Below, piece after piece: positions 44,340 to 54,000 of a DNA stretch of 64,000 nt (the stretch's first letter is position 1; each line of letters begins with the position of its first letter). The notes under the pieces are model-generated. The model worked only from the letters and a program-made list of their open reading frames with translations, had not been told where the DNA came from and did not search any database. Made by a program: the position numbers and the translations under genes. Source of the DNA: Micromonospora olivasterospora (GTDB taxonomy: Bacteria > Actinomycetota > Actinomycetes > Mycobacteriales > Micromonosporaceae); contig NZ_VLKE01000001.1 in NCBI RefSeq assembly GCF_007830265.1, positions 6,696,001 through 6,760,000 on the forward strand. Direction: 5' to 3'.

Positions 44340-44838
44340 TCGCGCCAGCGGCAGAGGCGGTCGCTTCATCGCGGTACGCGAGTCGCCGCGGATCTTGAGC
44401 CCGCCTGATGGAACCACCGCCGGGATCACCGAATCGATCGGCCGGTCTGTCATGACCCACCTCGCCGAACGACGAGGCTGCCACCAACGGCGGTAACAGA
44501 GAGTGAAATCAGGTGATCAAGCATGCTTGACCACCTGTACGTCCAACGTCGCACGGTTGCTACGCGGGAGTGTCCGAGGGGGGAGTTGAACTCTCCTACG
44601 TAGCACCCGTTATACAAACGGGTGCTCATGCGTTAAGTCTAGCACTTCACGATGCGTAACACTACAGGCGTGAGCTGCCGCGTGGCGCAATTTCAGCAAC
44701 CAATTCGATCTGCCTGCGCCGGTGAAGCGCACTCGTCGATCCGGCCACAGAGAAGGGCACCTCCAGCAGGCAGAGTCTGCACTGGAGCTCGCGCAGGCGA
44801 GGGCACAGGCACACAATTTCAAAGGGGCGCTGGAGCTG
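44340..44838. other. Intergenic region with a tRNA-like segment
   Basis: No gene supported. The minus strand at about 44583-44660 contains an anticodon-arm-like hairpin (CCCGT/ACGGG around a seven-base loop with GTA, which would read Tyr), a four-pair D-arm-like hairpin (TGCT/AGCA) and a TTCAACT T-loop-like segment. The acceptor arms do not pair, the T stem has two A-C mismatches, and the base after the anticodon is T. It is therefore at best a decayed tRNA. Confidence 0.3.
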
Positions 44839-45048
44839 TCAGCCCCGTCGGGGGAACGCGCCCTTGAGAACAGCCAGCAGAAGGTTGCGCAGGCAAGATT
44901 CTGGACCAATCTCGCCGACCAATCTCGCGTTCGCCGCAACCCATTCTTCCTCGAAGACTATCGGATCGTGCGCGGCAGCCAGGTCAGGGTCGATATTCAC
45001 CGCATAGAAGGGATTGCCGATCGTGGCCGCAACGTCACCGGGATCCAT
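44839..45048 (-). CDS. Small conserved hypothetical protein (69 aa)
   Basis: Begins MDPGDVAATIGNPFYAVNID and continues PDLAAAHDPIVFEEEWVAAN to a short basic tail. The pattern (GNPFYAV near the N-terminus, acidic EEEWVxAN helix, IGPE...LRNLL) resembles small uncharacterised actinobacterial proteins I recall, often next to transposons or toxin genes. The start is the ATG at 45048; the frame upstream looks non-coding. Function unknown. Confidence 0.5.
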   Translation of the reverse strand: MDPGDVAATIGNPFYAVNIDPDLAAAHDPIVFEEEWVAANARLVGEIGPESCLRNLLLAVLKGAFPRRG

Positions 45049-45284
45049 CCCACGGCTTCGGCCGCCCTCGATAGTTGAGCCTCCTGACGGAACGCAGGTC
45101 CAGTCGCGCCGGTTTCGCTCATCCCCAGGCTCGCGACCGGACCCGCCGCTTCGTGCGGGGTCCAGGGACTGCTCCCCCACCCGCCACGAAGCGACAGGTT
45201 CATCCGAAACAGTCGATCAACGGCGAATGGTCGTCGGCCAGGCGTGCAAGGTTCCTTCCATCGTGGCGAGTGGGTGTGGTTGGT

Positions 45285-45379
45285 CGGTCATCGCCGACAG
45301 TGCGTCAGCGACGGCGTGTAGGTCGGCCTTGATGTAGGTGGTGGTGGAGGATCCTGGGCTGTCGGTGTGGCCGGCGTAG
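45285..45379 (-). pseudogene. C-terminal remnant of a tyrosine recombinase, cut by IS701
   Basis: Minus strand reads YAGHTDSPGSSTTTYIKADL followed by HAVADALSAMTDQPHP. It is very similar to the tail at 1.5 kb (direct orientation, imperfect repeat over ~80 bases). It breaks exactly where the intact IS701 element starts at 45380. The matching upstream part is not found on the far side of the IS. Confidence 0.5.
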
Positions 45380-46884
45380 TACGGCAGCCGCCAGTTGCTA
45401 GCTGAACAGGGTGTAGTCCCGGTTCAGCCGTGTGCGTTGGTGGAACCAGCGGGCGCGGGCCTGGTGACGGCGTCGCCAGTTGAGCCAGTGCGTGGCGTGG
45501 CCGGGTGGTTTCGGATGCTGGAGGGCGTTGGCGAGTAGTCGTTTGACCTCGGGGACGGTCAGCGGGATCATTCCGGGCTCGGGTGGCGGCGGCTGGTCCG
45601 GTGTGCTTGGCGGCGGTGCCTGGGTGTCGGTGCGGTCGGCGAGGTGGGCGGCGGTGACCGCGCAGACCGCGAGGGCGGCCATGACCAGCACGGTGTGCCG
45701 CTGGATCGCGGTGTAGAGCCTCGCTTGGCACTGGTCCAGGCCGAAGTGGTCCTTGCTGAACTCGAAATCTTCCTCGACCGGCCAGCGCAGCCCGGCAGCG
45801 CGGATCAGCCTCGTCTTGGTCAGGATCTGCCCCTCGGGCACATGGCAGTAGTGGAAGGCCAGTTCACCGCTGCGCAGGTGACGGCGGATGAGCAGATGAT
45901 GGCGAGGCGAGGCGGTGGCGATCCACGCCCAGGCATACCAGCGCTGTCCCTTCGACCCGGTACCGGCCGAGCGGACCTCCCACCGACGCTTGTCCTTGAC
46001 CAGCAGCGTGACGGCCTGTGCGCAGGTCAGTTTCGCTTCGGAGGGCAGGTCGATCATGAAGGTGGCAGCGACCCGCAGCACGTACGCCTGCCCGTGCTGC
46101 TCGAAGAACTCCCGTAGTTGTGTGCAGTTGCCGTACACCTCGTCGCCGCAGGCGAAGTCGAATACCAGGCCGTCGGCGAACGCATCAGCACAGATATCGA
46201 TGGCCAGCTGGCCCTTGGTGCGGAACTCCACCTCCGGCGGCAGTCCCATACCGGCCGAGGCCCGGGGGTCGGTGATGTGCTCGGCCGGGATCCACTGACG
46301 CGCCCCGATCAACGCGTGCCCCGTCTTCTCCCGAACGTAGGACAGGTGCACCGTGTTGATCCCGTTCGCGACCCGGCCCGCGCACCCCATGTACTGCCGC
46401 TTCACCCCGCACGTCGCCTTGCCCTGCTTGGGCTGGCCCGTCTCGTCCAACGCGCCGACGACCAGGCCACGCCGCCGCCGACGGCGCGCCGCCTCGTCCA
46501 GACCCGCAGCGGCGAACCGCCGGACCTGGCTCATCGCGGCCGTCGTGTCCCACACCGCCCGGTTCAGCAGCCGCTGCGTGCGGTCCGGCGTGGCGTCCCC
46601 GACCTGCTCGGCGATGGTCCACCCGTTGCGCTTCGGCACCTGGCTGACCAGCGCCGATATGTATCTTCCCGCGTGCTGCCACGTCTGCGTTCGGGCGAAG
46701 CACGACCGCAGCCGCTGCAACAGCCCGGCCCGTTCCCGCACCGCGCGCCCAGCCGCTACCCTGGCAACCGCAGCCGCCTTCGATCTTGTAGTCCTCACAA
46801 ACACATGATCGACAGGCGGCTGCGTCCACGTTGCACGCCCCCACCGCGTCCCGCGAGGTCAGACCACCAATGGCGGCTGCCGTA
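45380..46884 (-). mobile_element. IS701-family insertion sequence, intact
   Basis: A 1505-bp element with inverted repeats TACGGCAGCCGCCA at both ends. The right flank is CTAG (46885-46888) and the left flank GTAG (45376-45379), so the expected CTAG duplication has one mismatch. Its ends match the half element ending at 44335. The transposase is intact, so the element may be active. Confidence 0.87.
45398..46804 (-). CDS. IS701-family transposase (468 aa)
   Basis: A complete transposase. N-terminal region TWQHAGRYISALVSQVPKRN; catalytic Asp in VVGALDETGQPKQGK; GVKRQYMGCAGRVANGINTV; second Asp in FDFACGDEVYGNC; Glu in WPVEEDFEFSKDHFGLDQCQ; C-terminal HWLNWRRRHQARARWFHQRT. It fills the element between the inverted repeats and shows no frameshift. 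Confidence 0.92.
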   Translation of the reverse strand: MFVRTTRSKAAAVARVAAGRAVRERAGLLQRLRSCFARTQTWQHAGRYISALVSQVPKRNGWTIAEQVGDATPDRTQRLLNRAVWDTTAAMSQVRRFAAAGLDEAARRRRRRGLVVGALDETGQPKQGKATCGVKRQYMGCAGRVANGINTVHLSYVREKTGHALIGARQWIPAEHITDPRASAGMGLPPEVEFRTKGQLAIDICADAFADGLVFDFACGDEVYGNCTQLREFFEQHGQAYVLRVAATFMIDLPSEAKLTCAQAVTLLVKDKRRWEVRSAGTGSKGQRWYAWAWIATASPRHHLLIRRHLRSGELAFHYCHVPEGQILTKTRLIRAAGLRWPVEEDFEFSKDHFGLDQCQARLYTAIQRHTVLVMAALAVCAVTAAHLADRTDTQAPPPSTPDQPPPPEPGMIPLTVPEVKRLLANALQHPKPPGHATHWLNWRRRHQARARWFHQRTRLNRDYTLFS

Positions 46885-46888
46885 CTAG

Positions 46889-47170
46889 GGAAATATATCG
46901 TAGATCCCGACTTTGAGCCAGACATGCAACTTTTTATCGAAGCGCTCGAAATTCTGCGAGACATTCACCGCTTTTGGACGAAGATAGAAATTGATCTCGG
47001 CACTTTCGAGACACACGGCGAGGTATCCGTGGACGACGTGACTCCGGGCACAATCCTACTGCTACAGATGTGCATAGATGCGCATGCAGAAGGACTCAAA
47101 AATGACAGCGCCGACCAGGACCGCGTTAAAATATTTGCGCTGTGTCTCAGCCGCCAGCACGCTCCATCAG
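46889..47170 (+). pseudogene. Unrecognised low-GC gene fragment
   Basis: A frame open from the IS701 edge reads KYIVDPDFEPDMQLFIEALE, ILRDIHRFWTKIEIDLGTFE and VDDVTPGTILLLQMCIDAHA. Composition is acidic and hydrophobic-patterned, unlike a shadow frame, and base content is clearly less G/C-rich than its neighbours. The N-terminus is missing at the IS boundary. I do not recognise the family. The low G/C suggests a horizontally acquired gene that was cut by the IS (inference). Confidence 0.4.
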
Positions 47171-47550
47171 CACGCCAGCTACCTCACCCATGCCCGTAAT
47201 CACCACATCCGCTCCGGCGGACCGGAATGTCTCTACCTTGGCTGGTCTGTTTGCGTAACCCACCACCCGCACTCCGGCCGCCCGCGCACCGTCTATGTCC
47301 GAGAGCGAGTCACCAACCAGCAGGCACCGGGTCGGTGGCTCGCCGACGGCCCGCACGGCTTGCAGGATCGGCTCTGGATTGGGCTTCATCTGGACTGGGT
47401 CGGCGTACGCTCGGCCGACCACCGGCGAGACGTACGCGGCGATCCGATGTGCTGTCAGGTAGGCGCTCACTGCGCCGGCCGAGTTGTTGCTGACCACCGC
47501 CACCGACATGCCGGCCTGCCAGGCAGCTGCTCGAGCCTGAGGACTACGTC
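47147..47550 (-). pseudogene. HAD-superfamily hydrolase, N-terminally truncated
   Basis: The frame reads WQAGMSVAVVSNNSAGAVSA (HAD motif II), then QMKPNPEPILQAVRAV (motif III Lys) and CLLVGDSLSDIDGARAAGVR (motif IV acids), ending VAGVLMERAGG. The N-terminal DxDxT nucleophile motif is missing. Homology stops near 47550, where unrelated sequence begins. It is a broken phosphatase, probably of the phosphoglycolate-phosphatase-like group. Confidence 0.75.
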
Positions 47551-47603
47551 GACAACAAGCCGATGATCCGGGTGCTGGCGCTGTCCGAGGAAAAAGCTCA
47601 GGA

Positions 47604-47948
47604 ACCATCATCCAGCTGCGCGCCCAGCACGACACGATTCGGCGGAGCCTGGAGCGCAGCCAGCGCGAACTCAACGAGACCAAACTCAGTCATGTGCGGC
47701 ACAACGGCACCCAACAGACTGAGATTGCGCGGTTGACCGGTGAGCTCGAGGCCGCGAAACAGAGCCTTGCCGAACTGGGTCGACAGTCGATCATCGCGGT
47801 GGTGGTGGCCTGGGTAGGTACGGTACTGATCGGCTTCGGGGTGAACTTGGTGACCGGGGATGATCGGCAGGCGCTTGGGGTGGCGCTGATCGCTATGGGC
47901 GCGTTGGTGGGAGCAGCGGCATTCCTCATCCCCCGGCGGAAGCGGTAA
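47604..47948 (+). pseudogene. Coiled-coil membrane protein, 5'-damaged
   Basis: The frame reads QLRAQHDTIRRSLERSQREL, a coiled coil continuing through TEIARLTGELEAAKQSLAEL. Two hydrophobic segments follow (IIAVVVAWVGTVLIGFGVNL and ALIAMGALVGAAAFLI) with a short basic C-terminus. A related stretch (DYVDNKPMIRVLALSEEKA) precedes it in another frame, suggesting a frameshift near 47600. There is no good start upstream; an internal ATG at 47694 could still make an 84-residue protein. Family unknown; resembles small TM-coiled-coil proteins of actinomycetes. Confidence 0.5.
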
Positions 47949-48062
47949 TCGCGGCCTCTGCGGTACTGGTTGGGAGGCACCGCCCCAGGTCTTGCCTCGC
48001 AAAACGGGTCCGCTCGCCTACCTCGCCCAGACACCCGCCACCGGCACCCGAGTTCGGTCAGA

Positions 48063-49598
48063 TTAGTGCGCACCTTGGCGGTGGTGGATGCGGTCCAGGG
48101 CGTTGCGGAGGTCGTCGGGTAGGGGGTCGGCGGCGGTGATGGTGTGGGCGCCGGCCTGGATTTCGACGGTGCGGTAGCGGCGGGCGGTGCGGACGAACTT
48201 CTTGATCGACCAGCCGGTCCGGTCTTCGATCCAGCGGCTGACCGCGAGGGCGGCGAACACGATCGTCAGGTGGGCCTCGATCGAGTCGCGGGTGTGGTGG
48301 TAGATCGGTCGGGCTTGCAGGTCGTGCTTGGACATCCGGAACGACTTCTCGATCTGGAACAGCCGGTGGTAGGCGTCGATGACGAAGCTGGCTGTGACGG
48401 GGGTGCCGTCGGGGCAGGCCGCGAGGTTGGTGACATACCCCTTCAGGCCGGCCAGGGCCCGGGCCTTGGCCTCCAGGGTCCGGTTGACCGTTCGGGTGCC
48501 GCCGGACAGTTGGACGAACCGGTTGCGCTTGACCGCCGTCTGTCCGGCGATGGCTTTCTCGGCCTTGGCGACCTGCTCGTCGATGCCGCGCAGGGTCCGC
48601 CGGGCCCGATCCGCCTTGTACTGGTGGTAGATGACCTGGTCGCGGCGCCGGTCGGCCGGCCCGGCGGGCCACGGCTGGCAGAACACCTGCCCGTCCTCAA
48701 TCTCCTGGTCGGGGTGGGCGTTACGCCATTCGGCGACGACGTAGGGGACCTCGGGGATCCGGGCGCCGAGGATGAACGACAAGCCCGCGGCCTCGATCGC
48801 TTTCTGGTTCGCCGCCGACACCATGCCCGCGTCGGCCACGACCGTCACATCGGGCAACTGGTGGGCGTTCATGAACGCGTGGATCGTCGGCAGCATCGTG
48901 GTCGTCTCGGCCTTGTTGCCCTCGAACGCGTTGACCATCAACGGGAACCCAGCCTGGTCGGTCAGCAGACCGATCGTGATCTGCGGTTCCAGGCGCCGTT
49001 CCTTGGAGAACCCGGGCTCGCGGTACCCATCTGCGGCGTCGGTCTCGGAGTACAGCGTCGACACGTCGTAGAGCACCAGGCTCGCCGGACCCAACCCCGC
49101 ATGCGCGGCGCACGCCGCGGCAAGCTGCTGCCGCCACGACTCCTTCGCGAACACCGGCAGGCGTCGTGTGACAGTCCGGTAGGACGGTGCCGACACCCCG
49201 ACCTCATCGAGAACCCGCAAGGCATCGAGCTTGCTGGTCGGCTCGATGATCCGAGCCAGCACCAACTGCCGGAACACCTCGTCGTCGGCAGCCTGGGCGA
49301 ACCCGAGCGTGTCGTAGGCATACGACAGGGCATCCCACAGGACCGCCATCCGCGACGCCGTGATCGGCAACAGCCCACCCGCCGACGCCGAACCGGACGT
49401 GCCCGCCACACCGAGGTCGAGTTCACCCTGCCCGGCGGCCATCCGCTGCCGAGCGGCCGCTCTCAAAACCTCCAGCTCGGCATCATCGTGCGCCGAACCG
49501 ATGTGCTCGATGTCCCGCGACCCACGCCGCGAGGAGTACACGATCTGCACCGCTCTGGCACCCGAGGCCGTCTTCACCGTCCGCACGTACGGAGACAC
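48063..49598 (-). CDS. IS1634-family transposase (511 aa)
   Basis: A full-length IS1634/IS1549-type DDE transposase. N-terminal VRTVKTASGARAVQIVYSSR; catalytic region LVLYDVSTLYSETDAADGYR (Asp), LPDVTVVADAGMVSAANQKA (Asp) and DAYHRLFQIEKSFRMSKHDL (Glu). The C-terminal IEAHLTIVFAALAVSRWIED block is present. The 11-base sequence ATTAGTGCGCA occurs at both edges in the same orientation (48062-48072 and 49620-49630), so it may be a target duplication rather than an inverted repeat. Confidence 0.92.
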   Translation of the reverse strand: MSPYVRTVKTASGARAVQIVYSSRRGSRDIEHIGSAHDDAELEVLRAAARQRMAAGQGELDLGVAGTSGSASAGGLLPITASRMAVLWDALSYAYDTLGFAQAADDEVFRQLVLARIIEPTSKLDALRVLDEVGVSAPSYRTVTRRLPVFAKESWRQQLAAACAAHAGLGPASLVLYDVSTLYSETDAADGYREPGFSKERRLEPQITIGLLTDQAGFPLMVNAFEGNKAETTTMLPTIHAFMNAHQLPDVTVVADAGMVSAANQKAIEAAGLSFILGARIPEVPYVVAEWRNAHPDQEIEDGQVFCQPWPAGPADRRRDQVIYHQYKADRARRTLRGIDEQVAKAEKAIAGQTAVKRNRFVQLSGGTRTVNRTLEAKARALAGLKGYVTNLAACPDGTPVTASFVIDAYHRLFQIEKSFRMSKHDLQARPIYHHTRDSIEAHLTIVFAALAVSRWIEDRTGWSIKKFVRTARRYRTVEIQAGAHTITAADPLPDDLRNALDRIHHRQGAH

Positions 49599-49819
49599 CA
49601 GCCCACCCTACGGCCCAAAATTAGTGCGCAAATCCGCGAAGCACGGACACCAAACGCCCAGATCAACGCCCCGCCAAACCCGATCACCGCGAAACGTGAC
49701 CCAAGTCAGGCAGATCGAGGACCTTGCGACGAAACTCGGGCGGATATCTTCTCGGCACGTCTCTCCTCAACGAGCGACGAGCCTGACGAGTCAACCAACC
49801 CGACTCCACCGAACCCGGG
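49599..49819. other. Flank of the IS1634 element, no gene
   Basis: No supported coding sequence between the transposase start and the IS3 scrap at 49.82 kb. It contains the 11-base repeat ATTAGTGCGCA at 49620-49630 that also occurs at the far edge of the element. Confidence 0.4.
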
Positions 49820-49895
49820 GAACATCACATCGAAATCTGGGAGGAACACCGGTAACGCCCGCATTGAAAAGTACAACGATGAGCTGGACCGCCAC
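49820..49895 (+). pseudogene. IS3-family 5' end scrap
   Basis: About 60-75 bases closely match the leader and first codons of the IS3 orfA at 24.5 kb: the shared blocks CTGGGAGGAACACC and AAGTACAACGATGAGCTG stand in the same order and spacing. The copy is on the opposite strand. The rest of the element is missing. Confidence 0.65.
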
Positions 49896-49944
49896 CGCCA
49901 CCGCTGCCGCCAGCCGTAATGTCGGTCTCCCGAGTAAGGGACGC

Positions 49945-50320
49945 CTCGTAACCCCAACCGGGCGCTGTTGGTGGCCGCCTACTGGCGTACGACCTGATCA
50001 TGCGGCAGATCGGCCCGCTGTTTGGGGTGTCGCACTCCGCCGCCCACCGGGTCATCGACACCCTCGACCACCTGCTCACCCTCGCCCCGGTCCGGCGGCG
50101 GCCGGTCGACCAGGTCGCGATCGTTGACGGCACCCTGAATTCCGACCCGGGACCATCACCTCGCCGCACGGAGAAGAACTACCGCTATTCCACAAACCTG
50201 CAGGTCGCCAGCGACACCAGCACCCGCCTGGCCATCGCCGTCGGCGATCCCCAGCCCGGCAACCACAACGACGCCATCGCCTACCGCACCAGGCGCTTCC
50301 ACAATCAATCTCCAGCCGCC
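49945..50320 (+). pseudogene. IS5/DDE-4-type transposase remnant
   Basis: The plus strand reads MRQIGPLFGVSHSAAHRVID, TLDHLLTLAPVRRRPVDQVA, IVDGTL, and then, after a short out-of-frame stretch, NYRYSTNLQVASDTSTRLAI with AVGDPQPGNHND. This is the helix-turn-helix and first half of the DDE_Tnp_4-type catalytic domain. Its first Asp is in IVDGTL and its second in AVGDPQPGNHND. Compensating frameshifts and the missing C-terminus make it a pseudogene. Confidence 0.7.
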
Positions 50321-50331
50321 CCCACCAATTC

Positions 50332-50943
50332 CTACAGGGTGCCCATTCTCGCGTCAAAGTATTGCACTATATCGTCCATCGACGACTTTGGCTCACGCTT
50401 GCCGGAAAGTTCTAGATAAATTAGGTACTGCCCATATCTGGCCCAATAGCCCCACACTTGGCAGTCCTCGAAGTCCTTTCTCTTCGAGTGCCCAACATTT
50501 CCGCAGAAATATCTATAAGAGTCAGCATGCAGAGCCTTCAACGGGTCAACGTCAACCAGCAGGTCACCCCCACCCTCCCGCGCAAACCTTGATTCCGGGT
50601 TTTCGGACCGGAATTTCCACCACGCATCTAGAGGATCCTCCAGCGCCCACACCTCCTGATGAAAGGAAAGACCTCCGTCCGCATACCAATCAACAATCAG
50701 TTCACCCGGCAAGCGAGCACCGGTGCGCTTTCCAGCGAAATCGATACCGTCGACCTGATACTTCGCCTTAAGTTGCCTACCTCCTAGACCAGGAACGGCA
50801 TCGGGTGAATCAACCGCAATGCGCTCGGGAGAGGCTACGGTACGGGCAGAGGAACTGATACCCAGCACAACAACACCGATCGCAACAGCCGCCGTCACGG
50901 CTAGAACTCCTATGGCGGCTTTCCAACGCCTCGCCACAGCCAT
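50332..50943 (-). CDS. Exported hypothetical protein downstream of the RHS toxin; candidate immunity protein
   Basis: A 203-residue protein with an N-terminal membrane anchor or signal (AAIGVLAVTAAVAIGVVVLG, residues 9-28) and an extracytoplasmic domain. That domain is rich in aromatic residues (LIVDWYADGGLSFHQEVWAL, DSYRYFCGNVGHSKRKDFED) and has two cysteines that could form a disulfide. It starts 82 bases after the RHS stop on the same strand, the position of immunity genes in polymorphic toxin loci. Base composition is lower in G/C than the core genome, as for many toxin-immunity cargo genes. I do not recognise the family. An exported immunity protein would have to act outside the cytoplasm, or it may be unrelated to the toxin. 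Confidence 0.65.
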   Translation of the reverse strand: MAVARRWKAAIGVLAVTAAVAIGVVVLGISSSARTVASPERIAVDSPDAVPGLGGRQLKAKYQVDGIDFAGKRTGARLPGELIVDWYADGGLSFHQEVWALEDPLDAWWKFRSENPESRFAREGGGDLLVDVDPLKALHADSYRYFCGNVGHSKRKDFEDCQVWGYWARYGQYLIYLELSGKREPKSSMDDIVQYFDARMGTL

Positions 50944-51024
50944 CTGCCCACCCCCTTAACGAACAGATGCTACAGCATGAGACAGTGGTCCGCCCGTGCA
51001 CGGTGGGCACGGGCGGACTTTATA

Positions 51025-54000
51025 TCACTTCTGCGGGAGCACTTTCCTCTCCCCTGTCGCCTGAATTGCAGGCAGCGAGTCCATGAGAGCCGCCACGACC
51101 AATTCTTGCGTCAACTCCCGCGGCCCGTATTGCTGACGCAAGCGGATCCCAATGTCAACAGCCATGGCATCAGATTGGTCACGTCTCCCAGTAACAGGGT
51201 TGGAGGGTAGATTCTGGGCTGCGACTAGCGCCTGCCTATCAATACCGATATGCGTACCAACGTATCCGTAGTGGATGTTTGACCACACGTCGTAATTGAC
51301 TCGCAACTTGGTTCCAGGAACATCCATCATCAGGGAATCAAGGTCCGCCAGATCCATGCCAAAAAGCTTCTGCAGTTCCGGCTTCTGATCCCACGGACAG
51401 TCCTGGCAGACCAAACCGGCCCATTGGGTCATGCCCGCGATCAGGTCTTCCTGGCTTTGCCTCTTGACGCAAACGCCCGCGATCCTGACATGACATCCAG
51501 GATTGAGCAGGTACGCCATAGCGGCAGCTTCCTGGCCAAGGCTGTTGTTGTGCATGTAGTTGAGGATCATGTCTGCGGAAGTGCAAAACGCAGATCCGGG
51601 TGCGGCATCGCAAGGATTAGACGGCTTCTTTGGCCCACCGTTTCCTCGACTAGGACTTGAGGCACGAGCCCTTTCCCAATCGTCGTCGCCACAGCGCCCA
51701 CCGCATCCGTCGTTGTCACCCTTGACCGAGACATAGTCGCCGTACAAATCTTCGTAGTCCGCACCAGCGCCGCAGCGGTCATCGGAGCAAGCCTTAAGCC
51801 CAGTTGGGTCGGAGAACGTCACTGGTGAGTTGTTGGCGTACGCGTAGGCGTTCCATTGCTGTGGGTCGGCAAGGTCCATGATCGGGTCGACCGAAATGAA
51901 GCGGCCAAGCATTTGATCGTATTTTCGGGCGCCGATGTTGACGAGGTTGGTGGGATCGTTGTCGCCGCCGACGAAGCCTTTGTTGTTGACCCAGATGGGG
52001 TTCGATCCGCGTGGCGTGCCGTAGGGGGTTTGCCGGCGGATGTCCACCTTTTGGGTGCCGGCGTTGATGGCGATCTGCTGGGTGCCTTGATGGTCGCTGT
52101 AGAGCCAGGTCAGGTTGGTGATCGCCGAGCCACCCGTCCGGCTGGCGCAGGTCACTCCGGCGAAGTCGTAGTAGCGGGTGCCGGTATTGACGGTGCCTTC
52201 GCGGCGGATCTCCTGCCCGGGCAGGTACAGGGTGGTGCCGGTGGCGTCGCGGCGGACGAGGCGGACGCCGTCGGCGTCGTAGATGTTGGTTTCGATGGTC
52301 TTGCCGCCGGAGGTTACGGTGGCGAGTTTGCCTTCGGCGTTCCAGCGGAGGGTTTGGCTGTTGGCACCGGTGGTGCACTCGTTGGCGGTGTTGCCGGCGG
52401 GCCGGCAGGTGGTGTTGCCGGTGGCGTCGTAGGCGTAGGTGTTGACGAGGTTGCTCTGACCCGGCGCCTGCGTCGTCATCGCGGTGACGGCGTGTGGGCG
52501 TGCGACACCCTGACCGCCGCTGGGCATGGCATACGTGCGGGTCGTCTCCCCACCGGCGGTGTGGCTGGTCTCCGTCTCCCGGGATCCGGTCGTGGTGAAC
52601 GTCCAGTCCTGCCAGTAGGGCGCCGGGCCGCCGAGATCAACCACGGTCGGGTCGGCTTGGCAGGTCACCCCAGTCTTGGGAGCCCAAGCAGTCTCGAGCC
52701 GTCTAAGCTCGTCGTGCCGGAAGCACTGCGTGTCCGCCGAGCCGACCTCCGGGGTTTCCGCTATCGACAGAATGTTTCCGGCGTGATCGTAGGTGTAGTT
52801 GCGGTCGGAAACGGTGCCCGTGACAGTTTCCCGGTCGATGGTGGTGCGGGTGATCCTGCGGGTTGCCTCGTCCCGGTCAACGATGTCTCTGGTGAACAGA
52901 CCGCCGGGCATCTTGTAGATCGACCCGCTGCGCTCTCCATAGGTGGTGTAGCTGGCGGTGGCCATGGTGCCCACCCAGCCAGTCAGGCTGGTGCCGATGC
53001 TGGTCGGCATCCCGGTGGCGGCGTCGTAGTCGGTGGTGATCTTCTCGGTGACCAGACCGCCGGCAGCCGGGTAGGAGATCGACACCGGCTGGCCGGTGGC
53101 GTCGGAGTACTCGTAGCCGTAGACGTAGGTGGAGTCCAGCCCGGCCTCGACGGCGGGGATCACGTAGTGGAAGCCCTTGGGCTGATAGCGGGCGTCGAAG
53201 CTACGGACCTGCCACTTGTAGGCGTTCGCCGATCCGGCCGGCTCGTACCGGATGGCCTGGGTCAGCTGGCCCTTGTATCCGGGTTGGCCGGTGTACAGGG
53301 TGTCGTACTTCCATTCCGCGCGTAGCTTGCCGGTTTCGGAGCCGTCCCGCAGCTCTTTCTTCCGGCCGAGGGTGTCGTAGCCGTACCACAGCGCCTCACC
53401 GCGGGCGTCCTCGGTCTTGATGAGCTCGTTGGCGTCGTTGTAGGTGTTCGTCGTGGCGCCCTTGTCGGGGTCGGTGGTCCGCCACTGGCGGCCTTTGGCA
53501 TCGAACTCATACACCCACTCGTTGCCGTCCGAGTCGATGGTCTTGACTGCCTGGCCCTTGCGGTTGAACTCGTACCGGGTTTCCAGATAGGCGCCCGCCA
53601 CGCCGGCGGGGGTGTTGTGCTGCCGCAGCCCGATGGTGCGGCCTTCGATGTCGGTCACCGTGGTGGTGGGGGTGCCGCCGGCCGGTGGCGTGACCTTGGT
53701 CAGGTCACCCTCATACACGGTGACGGTGCGCCACTTCTCCACCAGGTTGATCTCGTCGTCACCGGACAGGAAGACATTCACCGTGGCTCGTGACGCCCGG
53801 TCGAACTCGGTCTTGGACACCGCAGGCACTGACCATCCCGGTTCCCCCCATAGGGTGCCGGACGGGGCGCCCGGTTCGGCGTGTGCCGCGTAGCTGGTGG
53901 CAGCCCGGCCGAACTCGTCGTAGATCGTGTCGGTGACCATCCGCGAACCGCTACCGCTCATCGACAGGCTCTGGGTCTGCCGTGGCCGCAGCAGGCCGTC

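Noticed and set aside
44722..45078. A 118-residue plus-strand frame
   Set aside because: The minus strand of the same DNA carries the better-supported small protein; this frame has no convincing start or motif despite a coiled-coil-like stretch.
48144..49919. A 591-residue plus-strand frame
   Set aside because: Antisense to the IS1634 transposase; composition is that of a shadow frame.
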